Positions 1 through 7,719 of a DNA stretch of 32,091 nt are shown piece by piece. Each line of letters begins with the position of its first letter. The stretch's first letter is position 1. The notes under the pieces were generated by a model, which worked only from the letters and a program-made list of their open reading frames with translations, did no database searches and had not been told where the DNA came from. The stretch comes from Erwinia sp. 198 (GTDB taxonomy: Bacteria; Pseudomonadota; Gammaproteobacteria; Enterobacterales; Enterobacteriaceae). The translations under genes and the position numbers were made by a program. The stretch is from positions 1 through 32,091 of the forward strand of contig NZ_RHUM01000020.1 in the NCBI RefSeq assembly GCF_003937915.1, given 5' to 3'.

Positions 1-96
1 AACATGTCGAAGGCGCAGATCCTTCAGCAGGCTGGTACCTCCGTGCTGTCAAAAGCCAACCAGGTTCCACAGGGCGTTCTGTCCCTGCTGCAGTAA
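1..96 (+). CDS. fliC: Flagellin FliC, C-terminal end (partial)
   Basis: Only the last 31 codons and the TAA stop are in the window. The reading frame gives a C-terminus beginning NMSKAQILQQAGTSVL and ending VLSLLQ. This is the highly conserved D0 helix of enterobacterial flagellin, which packs in the filament core and is recognised during type III flagellar export. The gene reads in the same direction as the glycosyltransferase, HNH, fliA and fliZ genes that follow. A strong terminator starts about 20 bp after the stop. The variable domain and promoter lie outside the window. Confidence 0.93.
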   Translation, partial: NMSKAQILQQAGTSVLSKANQVPQGVLSLLQ

Positions 97-117
97 TCTC
101 GCACGACACGTTTCGTC

Positions 118-142
118 GACCCGGCTACGGCCGGGTTTTTTC
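118..142 (+). terminator. Rho-independent terminator after fliC
   Basis: A 6-bp GC stem (CCCGGC at 120-125 with GCCGGG at 130-135) encloses a TACG tetraloop and is followed by six T residues. It should end most fliC transcripts before the glycosyltransferase gene. Confidence 0.9.
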
Positions 143-177
143 TGTCTTGCCCACATAAGATGGCGCGGAGAAAAAGT

Positions 178-3100
178 ATGAATCGTCTTTTAATTACTAT
201 TGATCAACTTAACCGGTTAACCGATACAGAAACGACCCTGATGGATGTGGTCGAGCATTTTCACGTGCGGGGGTGGCAGATTGACCTGGTCACGCGGCTG
301 GTGGAAGGCACCTATTTACGGCGGCTGAAGGTGCTGCAGCAAAGCGGTAACGTGCAGTGCTTTATGGAAGATGAGCATCCGCTGGCGGCCCACTATGATT
401 TGATCTGGATTTGCCAGGGCTACATGAGTCTGAAAATGATCTCGGCTCTGCAGAAAGGCGAAATATCTGGCGTTTGCGTTTTTCAACACTACTACGCCTA
501 TGCGGACCAGGACCTGCCCTACGGCGCGGCGCTGGAAAACAAACTGGCGGCCTACAGCCTGACCGTTTCCGCCATTTCCTACGCGAAACTCGCGCTGAAA
601 GGCATCGACCAACGCAGACTTCATATATTTCCTCTTTCCGTCAGCGACAGCTTTGCTCAGGTACAGCCGCAGGCTATGCCGCCGCTGTCGCGTATTTTGC
701 TGATCTCTGAAGAACAAAATGACGCCGTTGGCGAGCTACGGACGCTGCTGGCCGCGAAAGGCATTAGCCTCGATCATATTAACGCTCAGCGTCGCGAGGT
801 TGAGCTGACGCCCGAATTCCTTTCCACCTATCAACTGGTGATGGCACAGACTCGCCCGGTGGTCCAGGCGCTGGCCGCCGGTATTCCTGCTTATCTTACC
901 AATACGGTTTCCGGCGCGGGCTATGTAAACGGCGAAACGCTGGAAGCGGGGCTGGATGCGCATTTTCTTGCCGATTACGGCAGTGCGCCGCATCAAAGCC
1001 CTGAAGAGTGGGTACAGGATATCGTTGAGCCTTATGCTGACGCCTGGCAGTGGACGCAGGACTTCCGCGAAGAGGCTTTCCGGCAGTGGTCGCTCAGCGC
1101 GCAGATCGAGGCCGTGCTGGCCCGCTTGCCGAAAGCGGCCAGGCTGCAGATTACCGAAGCCGAAGCCGCCAGCCTGACGCTGCACCGCAAGGTGATTGCC
1201 GACGACGCCGAAAAATCCCGCGTGCTGGAAAGCTGGCTGAAAACGCGCCAGCCTTCCGAAGCCCGCATCAGCGTGCTGCTCTCCTTTATTAACCAGATGC
1301 CGGAAACCGGCAATATTGGCCTGGCGATCCTCGATCCGCACGGCGACAGCGCCGCCGTTGAGAAAACGCTTGCCTCGCTGGAGACTCAGTATCTACAGCC
1401 GACACTGGTGGAAAAAGTGCGTGACAGCCAGCAGCTGGCCGGGCTGTTCAGCCAGACGCAGGCCGACTCGTTGCTGCTGGTCACCGCCGGCAGCGAGCTG
1501 ATGCCGTGGGCGCTGCTTGTCTTTGCCGAGCACCGTTTGCGTCAGCCTGATGCCGCGCTCTGGTACTGCGACAGCGTTACGGGCGAAAATCTGCTGGCGG
1601 CTGAAAGCCTGTTTAAACCCGATCTGAATATCGATCTTCTGCGCAGTCAGCCCTATATTGGCGAGCAGATGTTGATTAACGTGGCGGCCGCGCGTGAGGC
1701 GGGCGGTTTCGACGCTGGTTTTACGCGCCTGGGCGGCATCGATCTGGCGTGGAAATTTATCGAAACCCGCGGTGCGCAATCCATCGGGCATATCGCCGAT
1801 GCCCTGATGCTGGTGCCGGAAACGGCGGAAAGCTGGCTGCAGCTGCCGGAAGTCGTGGCGGAAAGCGCGGCCGTGACCGCTGCGCATCTGGCGCGCTGCA
1901 ATCTGCCGGCCGTGGTCGAGCCGGGCCTGCTGCCGGGTCTGCATCGCGTACGTTTTACTCATCAGCAGCAGCCGCTGGTGTCTGTGGTCATCCCGACGCG
2001 CGATCGCCTGCCGTTGCTGCGCCGCTGTATCGAAAGCCTGATGGAAAAAACGCAGTGGCCGCACTATGAACTGCTGATCGTGGACAACAATTCTCAGGAC
2101 GAGGCGACCTGTGACTATCTGGCACAGCTTGAGGCGCTGAACATTGCGCAATTGCGCGTGCTGCGCTGGCCGCAGGCGTTCAGCTTCTCCGCCATCAATA
2201 ATTTTGCTGCCGGGCAGGCGCGCGGCGATCTGCTGCTGTTTTTAAATAACGATACCGAAATCGTTGAGGGTGAATGGCTGTCGGCGATGGTCGAACACGC
2301 CACGCGTCCTGAAGTCGGCATCGTGGGCGCGCGTCTGGAATATCACGACGGGCGCATCCAACATGCGGGCATCGTCGCGGGCGTAGGTCTCGGCATCTCG
2401 CCGGTTTACGACGGCGTCAGCGTGGATAACACAGGCTATATGCAGCGCCTGCAATCGATCCTGAACGTGACCGCCGTCAGCGCGGCCTGCATGATGGTGC
2501 CGAAAGAGGTCTTTGTCGAGCTGGGCGGCTTTAGCGTCGATGACTTCCCGAACTATCTGGGCGACGTAGATTTTGCGCTGAAGGCGCGCGCCAGCGGCTA
2601 TCTCACCGTATGGACGCCTTATGCGCGCGTGCTGCATATGGGCGGCGCAACCCGCGTGCTGGGCGAGGAAGTCGGCATTGCGTCCCATGCCGGGCCGGAG
2701 GTCTTCGATACGCTGCGTGAAAAATGGCGCGGCCAGCTCAGCGTGGATATCAGCTATAACCGCCAGCTCACCAAGGTTGGCGGCAACTTCCAGCTGGGCA
2801 TGCGACAGTCGCGCTACCAGCAGCCGCTGCCGGGCCGACCGCTGCCGGTAATGATGGCCTGTCATAAAAACCTGACCGGCTGCGGCAACTATCGCGTGAT
2901 CAAGCCGTTTAAGGCGCTGGAAGGCAATCTGATCCTGGAAGGCGGCCTGACGCACGGCCTGCCTGCGGTAATGGAGGTGGCAGAAATTCAGCCTGATACG
3001 CTGCTGCTGGAGCTGGTGACCGACGTCTCCATCCCCGAGCGCGTAAAGCAATATCGCCAGGTCAGCAACACCAAAATCATCATGGAATATGACGACTACA

Positions 3101-3816
3101 TTCCGAATCTGCCGCTGAAAAGCGTATTCCGCAAAAAGCTGCCGAAGGATATTGTGCGCCAGCTGCGCCGTTCGGTAGAGCAGGCGGACTGGCTGGTAGT
3201 CTCCACCGCGCCGCTGGCCGAAGCCTACTCGTCGTTCCATCACGATATTCGCGTGGCGCAGAACCGCCTGGACGATCAGTGGGCCGCGCTTAACAGCCTG
3301 CGTCGTCAGGGGAAAAAGCCGCGCGTTGGCTGGGCGGGCGGCAGCAGCCATACCGGTGACCTGGAAATCCTTTTGCCCTTTATGAAAGAGCTGGAAAACG
3401 AGGTCGAGTGGGTGTTCATGGGCATGAAGCCGCAGAACGTGAAGTGTGAATTCCACTACGGCGTGCCGTTTGAGTTTTATCCCGAGAAGCTGGCGACGCT
3501 AAACCTGGATTTGGCGCTGGTGCCGCTGGAGATGAACTTGTTTAACGAGTGTAAAAGTAACCTGCGTCTGCTGGAGCTTGGCGCCTGCGGCGTGCCGGTG
3601 ATCTGTACCGATATTGAGCCTTACCGCTGCGATCTGCCGGTCACCCGCGTGACCAACCGCTACAAAGACTGGATGAATGCCATTCGCGAACATCTGGCCG
3701 ATATGGACGCGCTGGCGGCCAGGGGCGACGCGCTGCGCGCCGGCGTATTCCGCGACTGGATGCTGCGCGACGAGGGCCTGACCGACTGGCAAAACGCCTG
3801 GCTGCCGCGCGGCTAG
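178..3816 (+). CDS. Large multidomain glycosyltransferase, probable flagellin glycosyltransferase
   Basis: The protein has 1212 aa. An upstream in-frame ATG at 160 has no ribosome site, whereas the ATG at 178 has GGAG at 167-170, seven bases away, so 178 is chosen. Residues 1 to about 330 look like a degenerate glycosyltransferase domain. A GT-A (family GT2) domain begins near residue 599 with PLVSVVIPTRDR, has VDNNS near 635 and the nucleotide-sugar/metal motif LFLNNDTE near 690, and ends with GDVDFALKARASGY. The C-terminal 330 residues resemble a GT-B family 4 domain, with the nucleotide-binding signature NECKSNLRLLELGACGVPV. No signal peptide is seen, so the protein should act in the cytoplasm. 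Its place directly behind fliC suggests it glycosylates flagellin; that role is inferred from position. An O-antigen or other surface-glycan role remains possible. Confidence 0.8.
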   Translation: MNRLLITIDQLNRLTDTETTLMDVVEHFHVRGWQIDLVTRLVEGTYLRRLKVLQQSGNVQCFMEDEHPLAAHYDLIWICQGYMSLKMISALQKGEISGVCVFQHYYAYADQDLPYGAALENKLAAYSLTVSAISYAKLALKGIDQRRLHIFPLSVSDSFAQVQPQAMPPLSRILLISEEQNDAVGELRTLLAAKGISLDHINAQRREVELTPEFLSTYQLVMAQTRPVVQALAAGIPAYLTNTVSGAGYVNGETLEAGLDAHFLADYGSAPHQSPEEWVQDIVEPYADAWQWTQDFREEAFRQWSLSAQIEAVLARLPKAARLQITEAEAASLTLHRKVIADDAEKSRVLESWLKTRQPSEARISVLLSFINQMPETGNIGLAILDPHGDSAAVEKTLASLETQYLQPTLVEKVRDSQQLAGLFSQTQADSLLLVTAGSELMPWALLVFAEHRLRQPDAALWYCDSVTGENLLAAESLFKPDLNIDLLRSQPYIGEQMLINVAAAREAGGFDAGFTRLGGIDLAWKFIETRGAQSIGHIADALMLVPETAESWLQLPEVVAESAAVTAAHLARCNLPAVVEPGLLPGLHRVRFTHQQQPLVSVVIPTRDRLPLLRRCIESLMEKTQWPHYELLIVDNNSQDEATCDYLAQLEALNIAQLRVLRWPQAFSFSAINNFAAGQARGDLLLFLNNDTEIVEGEWLSAMVEHATRPEVGIVGARLEYHDGRIQHAGIVAGVGLGISPVYDGVSVDNTGYMQRLQSILNVTAVSAACMMVPKEVFVELGGFSVDDFPNYLGDVDFALKARASGYLTVWTPYARVLHMGGATRVLGEEVGIASHAGPEVFDTLREKWRGQLSVDISYNRQLTKVGGNFQLGMRQSRYQQPLPGRPLPVMMACHKNLTGCGNYRVIKPFKALEGNLILEGGLTHGLPAVMEVAEIQPDTLLLELVTDVSIPERVKQYRQVSNTKIIMEYDDYIPNLPLKSVFRKKLPKDIVRQLRRSVEQADWLVVSTAPLAEAYSSFHHDIRVAQNRLDDQWAALNSLRRQGKKPRVGWAGGSSHTGDLEILLPFMKELENEVEWVFMGMKPQNVKCEFHYGVPFEFYPEKLATLNLDLALVPLEMNLFNECKSNLRLLELGACGVPVICTDIEPYRCDLPVTRVTNRYKDWMNAIREHLADMDALAARGDALRAGVFRDWMLRDEGLTDWQNAWLPRG

Positions 3817-3833
3817 TTTCAGGTGATTCTTAT

Positions 3834-3859
3834 GACTGACCGGGCGTGCCTGGTCAGTC
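3834..3859 (+). other. Hairpin between the two glycosyltransferase genes
   Basis: GACTGACC (3834-3841) and GGTCAGTC (3852-3859) form a perfect 8-bp stem that can extend inward by a few pairs. Only a short T run follows (CGCTTTAAT), so it may be an attenuator, an RNA-stability hairpin or a weak terminator rather than a strong stop. Confidence 0.5.
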
Positions 3860-3898
3860 CGCTTTAATGAAAAAAAGTACGGCTCGCAAGGGGGCAAG

Positions 3899-4714
3899 AT
3901 GATTGACGGAAAAAAAATTGGCGTGGGCATCGTGACCTATAATCGCAAAGCCGGACTGATAAAACTTTATCAGTCGCTGCCTCGCGATATCATCGATGCG
4001 TTAATCGTGGTTAACGACGGCGCTTATTATCCCGAGCTGGGCGAGCTGGATTGCCATCTTCACCATAACGAAGTGAATGAGGGCGTTGGGCGCAGCAAAA
4101 ATATTGCGCTGCGCTATCTTCAGTCTCAGGAAGTCGATCATTTCTTTCTGATCGAAGATGATATTTTCGTTAAGGATCCGTCCGTTTTTACCCGTTATAT
4201 CGAATTATCTGCCCGCACCGGCATTCAACATTTTAATTTTAGCCAGCATGGCGATAAAAATGTGCATCCGGACGGTACGCCGCGTCCTTGCTATATTATG
4301 GATTACGGCGATTTCGTTATGCCGCTGTATCCGGCCTGCGTGGGTGCATTCTGCTATTACTCCAAAACCTGCCTGGAAAAAGTTGGGCTGATGGATGAAA
4401 TTTACTATAACGCCGTGGAGCATCTTGACCACACCTATGCCGTTATCAAAGCCGGGCTGCATCCGTCCTATCACTATTTCCCGGATTTGGATAATTCAGG
4501 CCACTATCTGGGCGATGAAGGCTGGAGCCCGCAACAGTCAACGATTTCCGGCAAGCTTTCTTCCCGGGCCGTAAGCCTGGTCGCCGCGACTTACTTCCAG
4601 GAAAAGCATGGCTGCATGCCGCCGAAGATCCCCCTGGTCTCAATCGATGTTTTGAAAAAAGAGCTGGCTACGCTGAAAAAGCGTTATGGCATTAGCGCCA
4701 GACTGGTTAGCTAA
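3899..4714 (+). CDS. Family 2-like glycosyltransferase
   Basis: The 271-aa protein starts at an ATG preceded by AAGGGGG. The N-terminus VGIVTYNRKAGL is the first strand and loop of a GT-A fold, VVNDG is the next conserved segment, and FFLIEDDIFVKDP (acidic motif at residues 85-88) fits the DxD-type metal and nucleotide-sugar site. It has no membrane helix or signal peptide, so it is cytosolic. It lies 82 bp behind the larger glycosyltransferase on the same strand, with only a weak hairpin between them. The two probably serve one glycan, plausibly on flagellin, and this enzyme could extend a sugar added by the large one. The donor and acceptor cannot be read from the sequence. Confidence 0.75.
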   Translation: MIDGKKIGVGIVTYNRKAGLIKLYQSLPRDIIDALIVVNDGAYYPELGELDCHLHHNEVNEGVGRSKNIALRYLQSQEVDHFFLIEDDIFVKDPSVFTRYIELSARTGIQHFNFSQHGDKNVHPDGTPRPCYIMDYGDFVMPLYPACVGAFCYYSKTCLEKVGLMDEIYYNAVEHLDHTYAVIKAGLHPSYHYFPDLDNSGHYLGDEGWSPQQSTISGKLSSRAVSLVAATYFQEKHGCMPPKIPLVSIDVLKKELATLKKRYGISARLVS

Positions 4715-4746
4715 CCGTTTTCTGCGTTGTTCACTTCTGTTTCTCT

Positions 4747-4782
4747 GGCACGCTTCGCTTTTTTGGCAGAGCGTGTCTTTTT
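4747..4782 (+). terminator. Probable terminator after the second glycosyltransferase gene
   Basis: GGCACGCT (4747-4754) pairs with AGCGTGTC (4770-4777), with one G-U pair and a 15-base loop, followed by TTTTT. The large loop makes it weaker than the other terminators in the window. Confidence 0.55.
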
Positions 4783-4878
4783 ATCTCGCCTGGTTTTTTT
4801 TCCCTGAGACTTTCTGTCTGGCCCGTATCTCAAAACCGCTTATTTTGTTATCACGCTCAGATTTTGCCCATGCGGCAC

Positions 4879-4905
4879 TGGAGAAAAAATACGCCAGGCC
4901 GATAA
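4879..4905 (+). promoter_or_regulatory. Candidate sigma-28 (FliA) promoter before the HNH gene
   Basis: GCCGATAA at 4898-4905 is an exact match to the sigma-28 -10 consensus. Fifteen bases upstream the -35 position reads TGGA, only two of four matching TAAA. The start codon of the HNH gene lies 45 bp downstream. The spacing equals that of the two better promoters in this window (before fliA and before the chemotaxis receptor). Confidence 0.5.
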
Positions 4906-4950
4906 CTCTTTTTTATAACAGCTAATTTTAATCCTCTTGCGGAGTGTGAC

Positions 4951-5919
4951 ATGCGCTTCAATTACGACCTGCTGCCTGGCGAACTGTTGCCGTTCGATGA
5001 AATTGCCGAACGTTACGGCCAGAAATACCCTGAGGATAAATCGCTAACCCCTCATGGATTACTCAGTCCTTCTACCTCCAGCAAGAACTGGATTATCCGG
5101 GCGATTTTCGCCAGCAGGGATATCCACGGCGCGCTGGAGGATGTGCTTTTTATCTCTAACGACAACGAACGTAAAAACTATTTGCAGCGCTTTGAACACT
5201 ATCTGCAACGACAGGAAAGCTTTCTCTATTTTCGTCGTCCGCCCGCGCCTGCGCCGTGGAACGTCTGGAAGGTGATGGGGGAGAGTAAGGTGGTGGCAAT
5301 GCTGGATCCAGCCTCGATCATGGCACAAAGCCTGATGGCGCAGCGCGGCTTTACGCTCAGCCTGCTGCGCACGGACGAGGAAGACGAGTACTGGCAGCTG
5401 TACGACAGCCAGACGCGGCCCTGTTTTGAATATGCGAGACAGCTCCAGTTCCTGGTGGTGCTCAGCTCGCCGCTGCTGCCGCCTACGGCAGGGGTGATGC
5501 CCGGCACGCAGGTAGGGCGCCGCGTCAAAGCGCGTCTCTGGCAGCGCATCAGTCAGCAGTCCTTCAGCACGGCGGTGCGTGAACGCTACGGCGCCTGCAT
5601 GATCACCGGCACCAAAGTGCATGAAAATGCCAGCTACCCATGGGTGGAGGCCTGCCATATTGTGACGGAAGAGAACGAAAGCGGTTTTCTGAAAGACAAC
5701 AGCGTGGATAACGGGCTTTTTCTGCGTAGCGACCTGCAACGGCTTTTCGCCAGCCATCTGCTGCTGATTGATGGCGAGACGGGCAGGATCTCTTTTCGAC
5801 ACAGCCTGCCAGCCGATGAAGAGTTAAGCACCGCTTATCAGGATCTTGCCGGTAAAACCTGCGCATTATGGGAGCTGGTGCCCACAGCGACACGGCAGAG
5901 ACTGCTAAGGTTGCGTTAG
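4951..5919 (+). CDS. HNH endonuclease-domain protein
   Basis: The 322-aa protein starts at an ATG with GGAG at 4941-4944. The first 200 residues are of unrecognised type. Residues 213-272 resemble the HNH_2 nuclease family: C216-x-x-(T)G, then V-E-A-C235-H236-I, then D253-N254-G-L-F-L-R and S-D-L-Q263-R-L-F. The last position is usually a histidine (DLHRLF), so glutamine here may alter or weaken metal binding. The family nicks or cuts DNA, often as a restriction or damage-response component, but no methylase or restriction partner lies nearby. It stands between the glycosyltransferases and fliA with its own terminator and a candidate sigma-28 -10 box. Why a nuclease-like gene would sit in a flagellar cluster is unknown. 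The domain call is from motif pattern only. Confidence 0.7.
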   Translation: MRFNYDLLPGELLPFDEIAERYGQKYPEDKSLTPHGLLSPSTSSKNWIIRAIFASRDIHGALEDVLFISNDNERKNYLQRFEHYLQRQESFLYFRRPPAPAPWNVWKVMGESKVVAMLDPASIMAQSLMAQRGFTLSLLRTDEEDEYWQLYDSQTRPCFEYARQLQFLVVLSSPLLPPTAGVMPGTQVGRRVKARLWQRISQQSFSTAVRERYGACMITGTKVHENASYPWVEACHIVTEENESGFLKDNSVDNGLFLRSDLQRLFASHLLLIDGETGRISFRHSLPADEELSTAYQDLAGKTCALWELVPTATRQRLLRLR

Positions 5920-5927
5920 CTTTGTGT

Positions 5928-5956
5928 AAAAAGCGGCGCCCGACGCCGCTTTTTTC
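5928..5956 (+). terminator. Rho-independent terminator after the HNH gene
   Basis: An 11-bp stem (AAAAAGCGGCG at 5928-5938 with CGCCGCTTTTT at 5944-5954) with a 5-base loop is followed by T residues. The A and T tracts make it potentially bidirectional. Confidence 0.9.
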
Positions 5957-6011
5957 CACAAAAATGAAATAACCCGCCTTTTTTACCGCTATTCCTTCAA
6001 TCAATCCGCAC

Positions 6012-6038
6012 TACAGAAACAGATAATCATGCCGATAA
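6012..6038 (+). promoter_or_regulatory. Sigma-28 promoter of fliA
   Basis: TACA (6012-6015), exactly 15 bases, then GCCGATAA (6031-6038), matching the sigma-28 consensus TAAA-N15-GCCGATAA with one mismatch. It lies 25 bp before the fliA GTG start, so FliA can amplify its own synthesis, as known for E. coli and Salmonella. The FlhDC-dependent class 2 promoter expected upstream was not resolved. Confidence 0.75.
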
Positions 6039-6062
6039 CTTAACTAACGCAGGATAGTCATA

Positions 6063-6785
6063 GTGAACGATCTATATACCGTCGGTGGCGTGATGGATAA
6101 AAACTCGCTGTGGCAGCGCTATGTGCCGCTGGTGCGTCATGAGGCGCTGCGCTTACAGGTCAGGTTGCCAGCCAGTGTTGAACTGGACGACCTCCTGCAG
6201 GCGGGTGGCATTGGGCTGCTGAATGCCGTCGAACGTTACGATGCGCTGCAGGGCACAGCATTTACTACCTATGCCGTACAGCGCATACGTGGCGCGATGC
6301 TGGACGAATTGCGCAGCCGTGACTGGGCACCTCGCAGCGTACGTCGTAACGCACGCGAAGTCGCCAGCGCAATGCATCGCGTTGAACAAAGTCTTGGAAG
6401 GCCGGCCAGCGAGCAGGAAGTCGCGGCACAGCTGGACGTGTCATTAGAAGAGTACCGGCAGATCCTGCTGGATACCAATAATAGCCAGCTGTTCTCTTAC
6501 GACGAATATCGTGAGGAACATGGCGACAGCGCGGAGCTGGTGACGGAAGGCCACGAAGAGGCTAACCCGCTGCACCAGTTAATGGAAGGGAATCTGCGCG
6601 AACGCGTCATTGAAGCGATCGAGGCACTGCCCGAACGCGAAAAAATGGTGCTGACGCTTTATTACCAGGAAGAGCTGAATCTGAAAGAGATTGGCGCAGT
6701 GCTGGAGGTCGGGGAATCCCGTGTCAGCCAGCTGCACAGTCAGGCGATAAAACGCCTGCGCGCCCGGTTAACGGGAGCGCGCTGA
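6063..6785 (+). CDS. fliA: RNA polymerase sigma-28 factor FliA
   Basis: The 240-aa protein is the flagellar sigma factor that directs core RNA polymerase to class 3 flagellar and chemotaxis promoters. It is held inactive by the anti-sigma factor FlgM (not in this window) until the hook is complete. It starts at GTG, as in E. coli, with AGGA a few bases upstream. The sequence follows E. coli FliA closely: LWQRYVPLVRHEALRL and LDDLLQAGGIGLL in region 2, and in region 4 the helix-turn-helix around LPEREKMVLTLYYQEELNLKEIGAVL and ESRVSQLHSQAIKRLR. The middle (about residues 105-125 and 155-175) is the most divergent, which is normal. fliZ follows 42 bp downstream, probably in the same transcript. 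Target promoters visible here precede fliA itself and the receptor gene at 30342. Confidence 0.97.
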   Translation: MNDLYTVGGVMDKNSLWQRYVPLVRHEALRLQVRLPASVELDDLLQAGGIGLLNAVERYDALQGTAFTTYAVQRIRGAMLDELRSRDWAPRSVRRNAREVASAMHRVEQSLGRPASEQEVAAQLDVSLEEYRQILLDTNNSQLFSYDEYREEHGDSAELVTEGHEEANPLHQLMEGNLRERVIEAIEALPEREKMVLTLYYQEELNLKEIGAVLEVGESRVSQLHSQAIKRLRARLTGAR

Positions 6786-6827
6786 CGGGGTCAGTTTTGC
6801 ACTCTCAACACCAACCGGGGACTCCAA

Positions 6828-7331
6828 ATGGGATCCAAAATTAAAATGAGGCCGCTGAGCCGCTATTTGAAAGATTTTAAGCACAGCCAGACTAACTGTT
6901 CACACTGTAGTAAAGTTCTTGACCGTATGGCGTTGGTTTTCCGCGGGCAGATCATCAATAAAGAGGCGATCGCCCGCATGGACCAGCCGATTGACGACAT
7001 GGTCTGGTCAAAGCTCCAGCTTGAGCTGACCGCGCTGTGTCGTTTTTGCAGTGATATTTACTGCAATACCAATCCTACCTATTTTGACATCATGGCGTTC
7101 AAACAGTATCTGTTTGAGCAGACTGAGATGAGCCACAGCACCATCCGCGAATATGTTGTTCGCCTGCGTCGCCTTGACGGGATGCTGTCGGCCCGTAATT
7201 TTCCGGCGGAAAAACTGGCCGGCAACAGCTGGCACGAATGTCTGGAAAACGATCTTCCCGATGCGGGCAACAATAATTACCGCATTGCCCTGCGCAAATA
7301 CGACCAGTTTTTAGGCTGGCAGCGCAATTAG
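6828..7331 (+). CDS. fliZ: Flagellar regulator FliZ
   Basis: The 167-aa protein is a DNA-binding regulator that favours motility. In E. coli it occupies sigma-S-type promoters and blocks them, and in Salmonella it also raises FlhDC activity. Recognisable features are RPLSRYLKDFKHSQTNCSHC at the N-terminus, the segment TEMSHSTIREYVVRLRRL, which contains the basic helix that mimics sigma-factor DNA recognition, and NNYRIALRKY near the end. CxxC pairs (around residues 24-27 and 65-68) are kept. GGGG seven bases before the ATG serves as ribosome site. It ends about 15 residues earlier than E. coli FliZ (183 aa), losing only the poorly conserved tail. It is co-transcribed with fliA in known enterobacteria. 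Confidence 0.92.
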   Translation: MGSKIKMRPLSRYLKDFKHSQTNCSHCSKVLDRMALVFRGQIINKEAIARMDQPIDDMVWSKLQLELTALCRFCSDIYCNTNPTYFDIMAFKQYLFEQTEMSHSTIREYVVRLRRLDGMLSARNFPAEKLAGNSWHECLENDLPDAGNNNYRIALRKYDQFLGWQRN

Positions 7332-7523
7332 ATTGGGACGACAGCCTCTTTTACGTTACCTTTTAGCTATGTTTTGTAAAACCGTAATAACTTTTCCTGC
7401 GTTGTTAAGGGATTGGTTAAGTAAAGGCTTACAAAATAAACTTATAAAAAATATACCTCTGAAAAAGTTACAGCGGTTTGTAACGGTTTCTGACATGTCT
7501 GAATGTGGGCATGACGTGGACAT

Positions 7524-7549
7524 CAGGGCAGCGCAATATCGCTGCCCTG
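7524..7549. repeat. 10-bp inverted repeat, hairpin
   Basis: CAGGGCAGCG (7524-7533) and CGCTGCCCTG (7540-7549) flank the loop CAATAT. There is no T run on either side. It lies just past the end of the recombinase remnant on the minus strand and may be the old transcript-end hairpin of that gene. Confidence 0.7.
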
Positions 7550-7559
7550 AATTTACAGG

Positions 7560-7719
7560 ATCGGATGTTCTGGGTTGTAACCCGCCAGCCAACGGCCCCA
7601 GCGCGATGGCATTTTCCAGCTCACTGAGCTACATGCGCATAAATCATCGTCAGCGCTATGCTTGCGAGCCCACACATTTGCTGTAAAACATGATATTTTT
7701 TCCGTTCGTCACGCTGTGA
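7560..7719 (-). pseudogene. Tyrosine recombinase (integrase) 3' remnant, frameshifted
   Basis: On the minus strand, one frame (from about 7719 to the TGA at 7621-7623) encodes LQQMCGLASIALTMIYAHVA. This resembles the C-terminal box of phage-type tyrosine recombinases (typically LQQLGGW-SI-M-RYAHLA), in which the tyrosine of the YAH motif is the next key position. After one frame change near 7623-7625 the reading continues as SELENAIALGPLAG, like an integrase tail. The upstream catalytic part is missing, so the gene is dead. It sits next to the unknown 209/73-aa pair and supports past integration downstream of fliZ. The identification rests on a short motif and could be wrong. Confidence 0.45.

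Noticed and set aside
2242..3456. 404-codon minus-strand frame inside the large glycosyltransferase
   Set aside because: Antisense shadow; the sense strand carries the conserved GT2 and GT4 motifs.
4686..4925. 79-codon plus-strand frame overlapping the end of the second glycosyltransferase
   Set aside because: No ribosome site, it starts inside a real gene, its composition is T-rich, and it contains the terminator hairpin at 4747-4782.
7333..7686. 117-codon plus-strand frame after fliZ
   Set aside because: Starts at TTG without a ribosome site, crosses the inverted repeat at 7524-7549, and lies antisense to the recombinase remnant.
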